A stretch of 64,000 bases of DNA, from NCBI RefSeq assembly GCF_003721225.1, contig NZ_RIZI01000195.1, positions 1 to 64,000 of the forward strand, written 5' to 3'. The notes under the pieces were generated by a model. That model was given only the letters and a program-made list of their open reading frames with translations. It was not told the DNA's origin and searched no databases. The position numbers and the translations under genes are program-made. This document shows positions 63,615-64,000 of the stretch, piece after piece. Within the stretch, counting starts at the first letter, position 1, and each line of letters begins with the position of its first letter. Origin of the DNA: Acidithiobacillus sulfuriphilus (lineage in GTDB: Bacteria > Pseudomonadota > Gammaproteobacteria > Acidithiobacillales > Acidithiobacillaceae).

Positions 63615-64000
63615 TCAATGAAAATCCCGGGAAGACAGAGTCAGTCGCCCCAGCCAGGGACTCAGGTCGCGCAACTGGCTGGCGATGAGGTGAACGACCT
63701 CCCCTTCCCGCTCCAGGGTGCCGCGCACCCCCAGCAGTTGCGCCTGCAGGAGGACGCGGCGATGGGCTTCCACCAGATCGCCCCAGACAATGACATTGAG
63801 CATGCCGGTCTCGTCTTCCAGGGTCAGGAAGATCGTGCCCTTGGCGGTGCCCGGCCGTTGCCGGTTGATCACCAACCCCGCCAGGGTCTGCCGGCTTCGG
63901 GCCCGCGCCTGGCGCAAACGGGATACGGAGCGATAGCCCTCCCGCTCCAGACGAGGGCGGAGAAACGCCAAGGGGTGAGGGCCGAGGCTAAGACCCAGTT
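63615..64000 (-). CDS. dnaE2: Error-prone DNA polymerase (DnaE2/ImuC), C-terminal end
   Basis: Only the last 128 codons are in view; the frame is open to the window edge. GLSLGPHPLAFLRPRLEREG, ARSRQTLAGLVINRQRPGTAKGTIFLTLEDETGMLNVIVW and a closing OB-fold ending SSRDFH match the C-terminus of DnaE2. This polymerase works in translesion synthesis with ImuA and ImuB. The replicative DnaE has a different C-terminus, so DnaE2 is preferred. Confidence 0.85.
   Translation of the reverse strand, partial: LGLSLGPHPLAFLRPRLEREGYRSVSRLRQARARSRQTLAGLVINRQRPGTAKGTIFLTLEDETGMLNVIVWGDLVEAHRRVLLQAQLLGVRGTLEREGEVVHLIASQLRDLSPWLGRLTLSSRDFH

Overview
The window looks like a chromosomal segment of a GC-rich, acidophile-type proteobacterium, most likely of the Acidithiobacillia. 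That placement is an inference from gene content (ornithine-lipid olsBA, rpmF-plsX-fab operon, ppc, RND efflux, metal transporters) and general GC richness; no rRNA or marker comparison was possible. Most of the sequence is dense core metabolism. Accessory DNA is concentrated at 8.9-10.4 kb, 14.1-15.9 kb and 25.7-33.4 kb.

Layout. 1-8.9 kb: end of gltD, hemE, a convergent olsBA pair for ornithine lipids, a BFD-like iron-sulfur protein, a YheT hydrolase, a ModE-type DNA-binding protein, ilvA, an OsmC-like protein and a TauE/SafE permease. 8.9-10.4 kb: two internally deleted copies of the same insertion sequence flank an AT-rich gene for a Pycsar-type membrane effector (PycTM family) with no visible cyclase partner. 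10.4-15.2 kb: a zinc/cadmium-type CDF transporter, a P-type cation ATPase and an exported outer-membrane-like protein behind a Fur-box-like site. 15.2-21.2 kb: decayed DNA, rmuC and a GGDEF-EAL signalling protein. 21.2-25.7 kb: a three-gene exported polysaccharide/peptidoglycan operon (deacetylase, DUF4015 glycosidase, serine hydrolase fused to NamZ).

25.7-33.4 kb is a tandem integration hotspot at a tRNA-Ser(GGA) gene. An intact element of about 6 kb (27448-33436) is bounded by a 17-bp direct repeat of the tRNA 3' end. It carries a tyrosine recombinase next to the tRNA, a replication-relaxation protein, a hairpin-rich noncoding region, a small gene framed by four GTGA-N3-TCAC palindromes, and an AT-rich cargo cassette: a membrane-anchored Mrr-like nuclease, a CFI-box protein and a signal-peptidase-like protein whose catalytic lysine position is aspartate. 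This cassette is the best candidate for an undescribed system. Left of it lie integrase remnants, an IS66 fragment and a parDE toxin-antitoxin pair from older insertions.

33.6-43.5 kb is one long minus-strand run for fatty-acid synthesis and cell growth: DUF177, rpmF, plsX, fabH, fabD, fabG, acpP, fabF, pabC, mltG, tmk, holB, pilZ. 43.9-48.3 kb: ppc and maf, then a convergent TPR/glycine-rich membrane protein. 48.4-54.2 kb: a tripartite RND efflux operon with a TetR-type palindrome upstream. 54.4-59.5 kb: folD, ppk, an orphan ParA-type ATPase and a CYTH-CHAD protein, suggesting a polyphosphate synthesis/handling/positioning unit. 59.6-64 kb: a small unknown protein, pepN, a DsbC/DsbG-like thiol protein and the end of an error-prone DNA polymerase.
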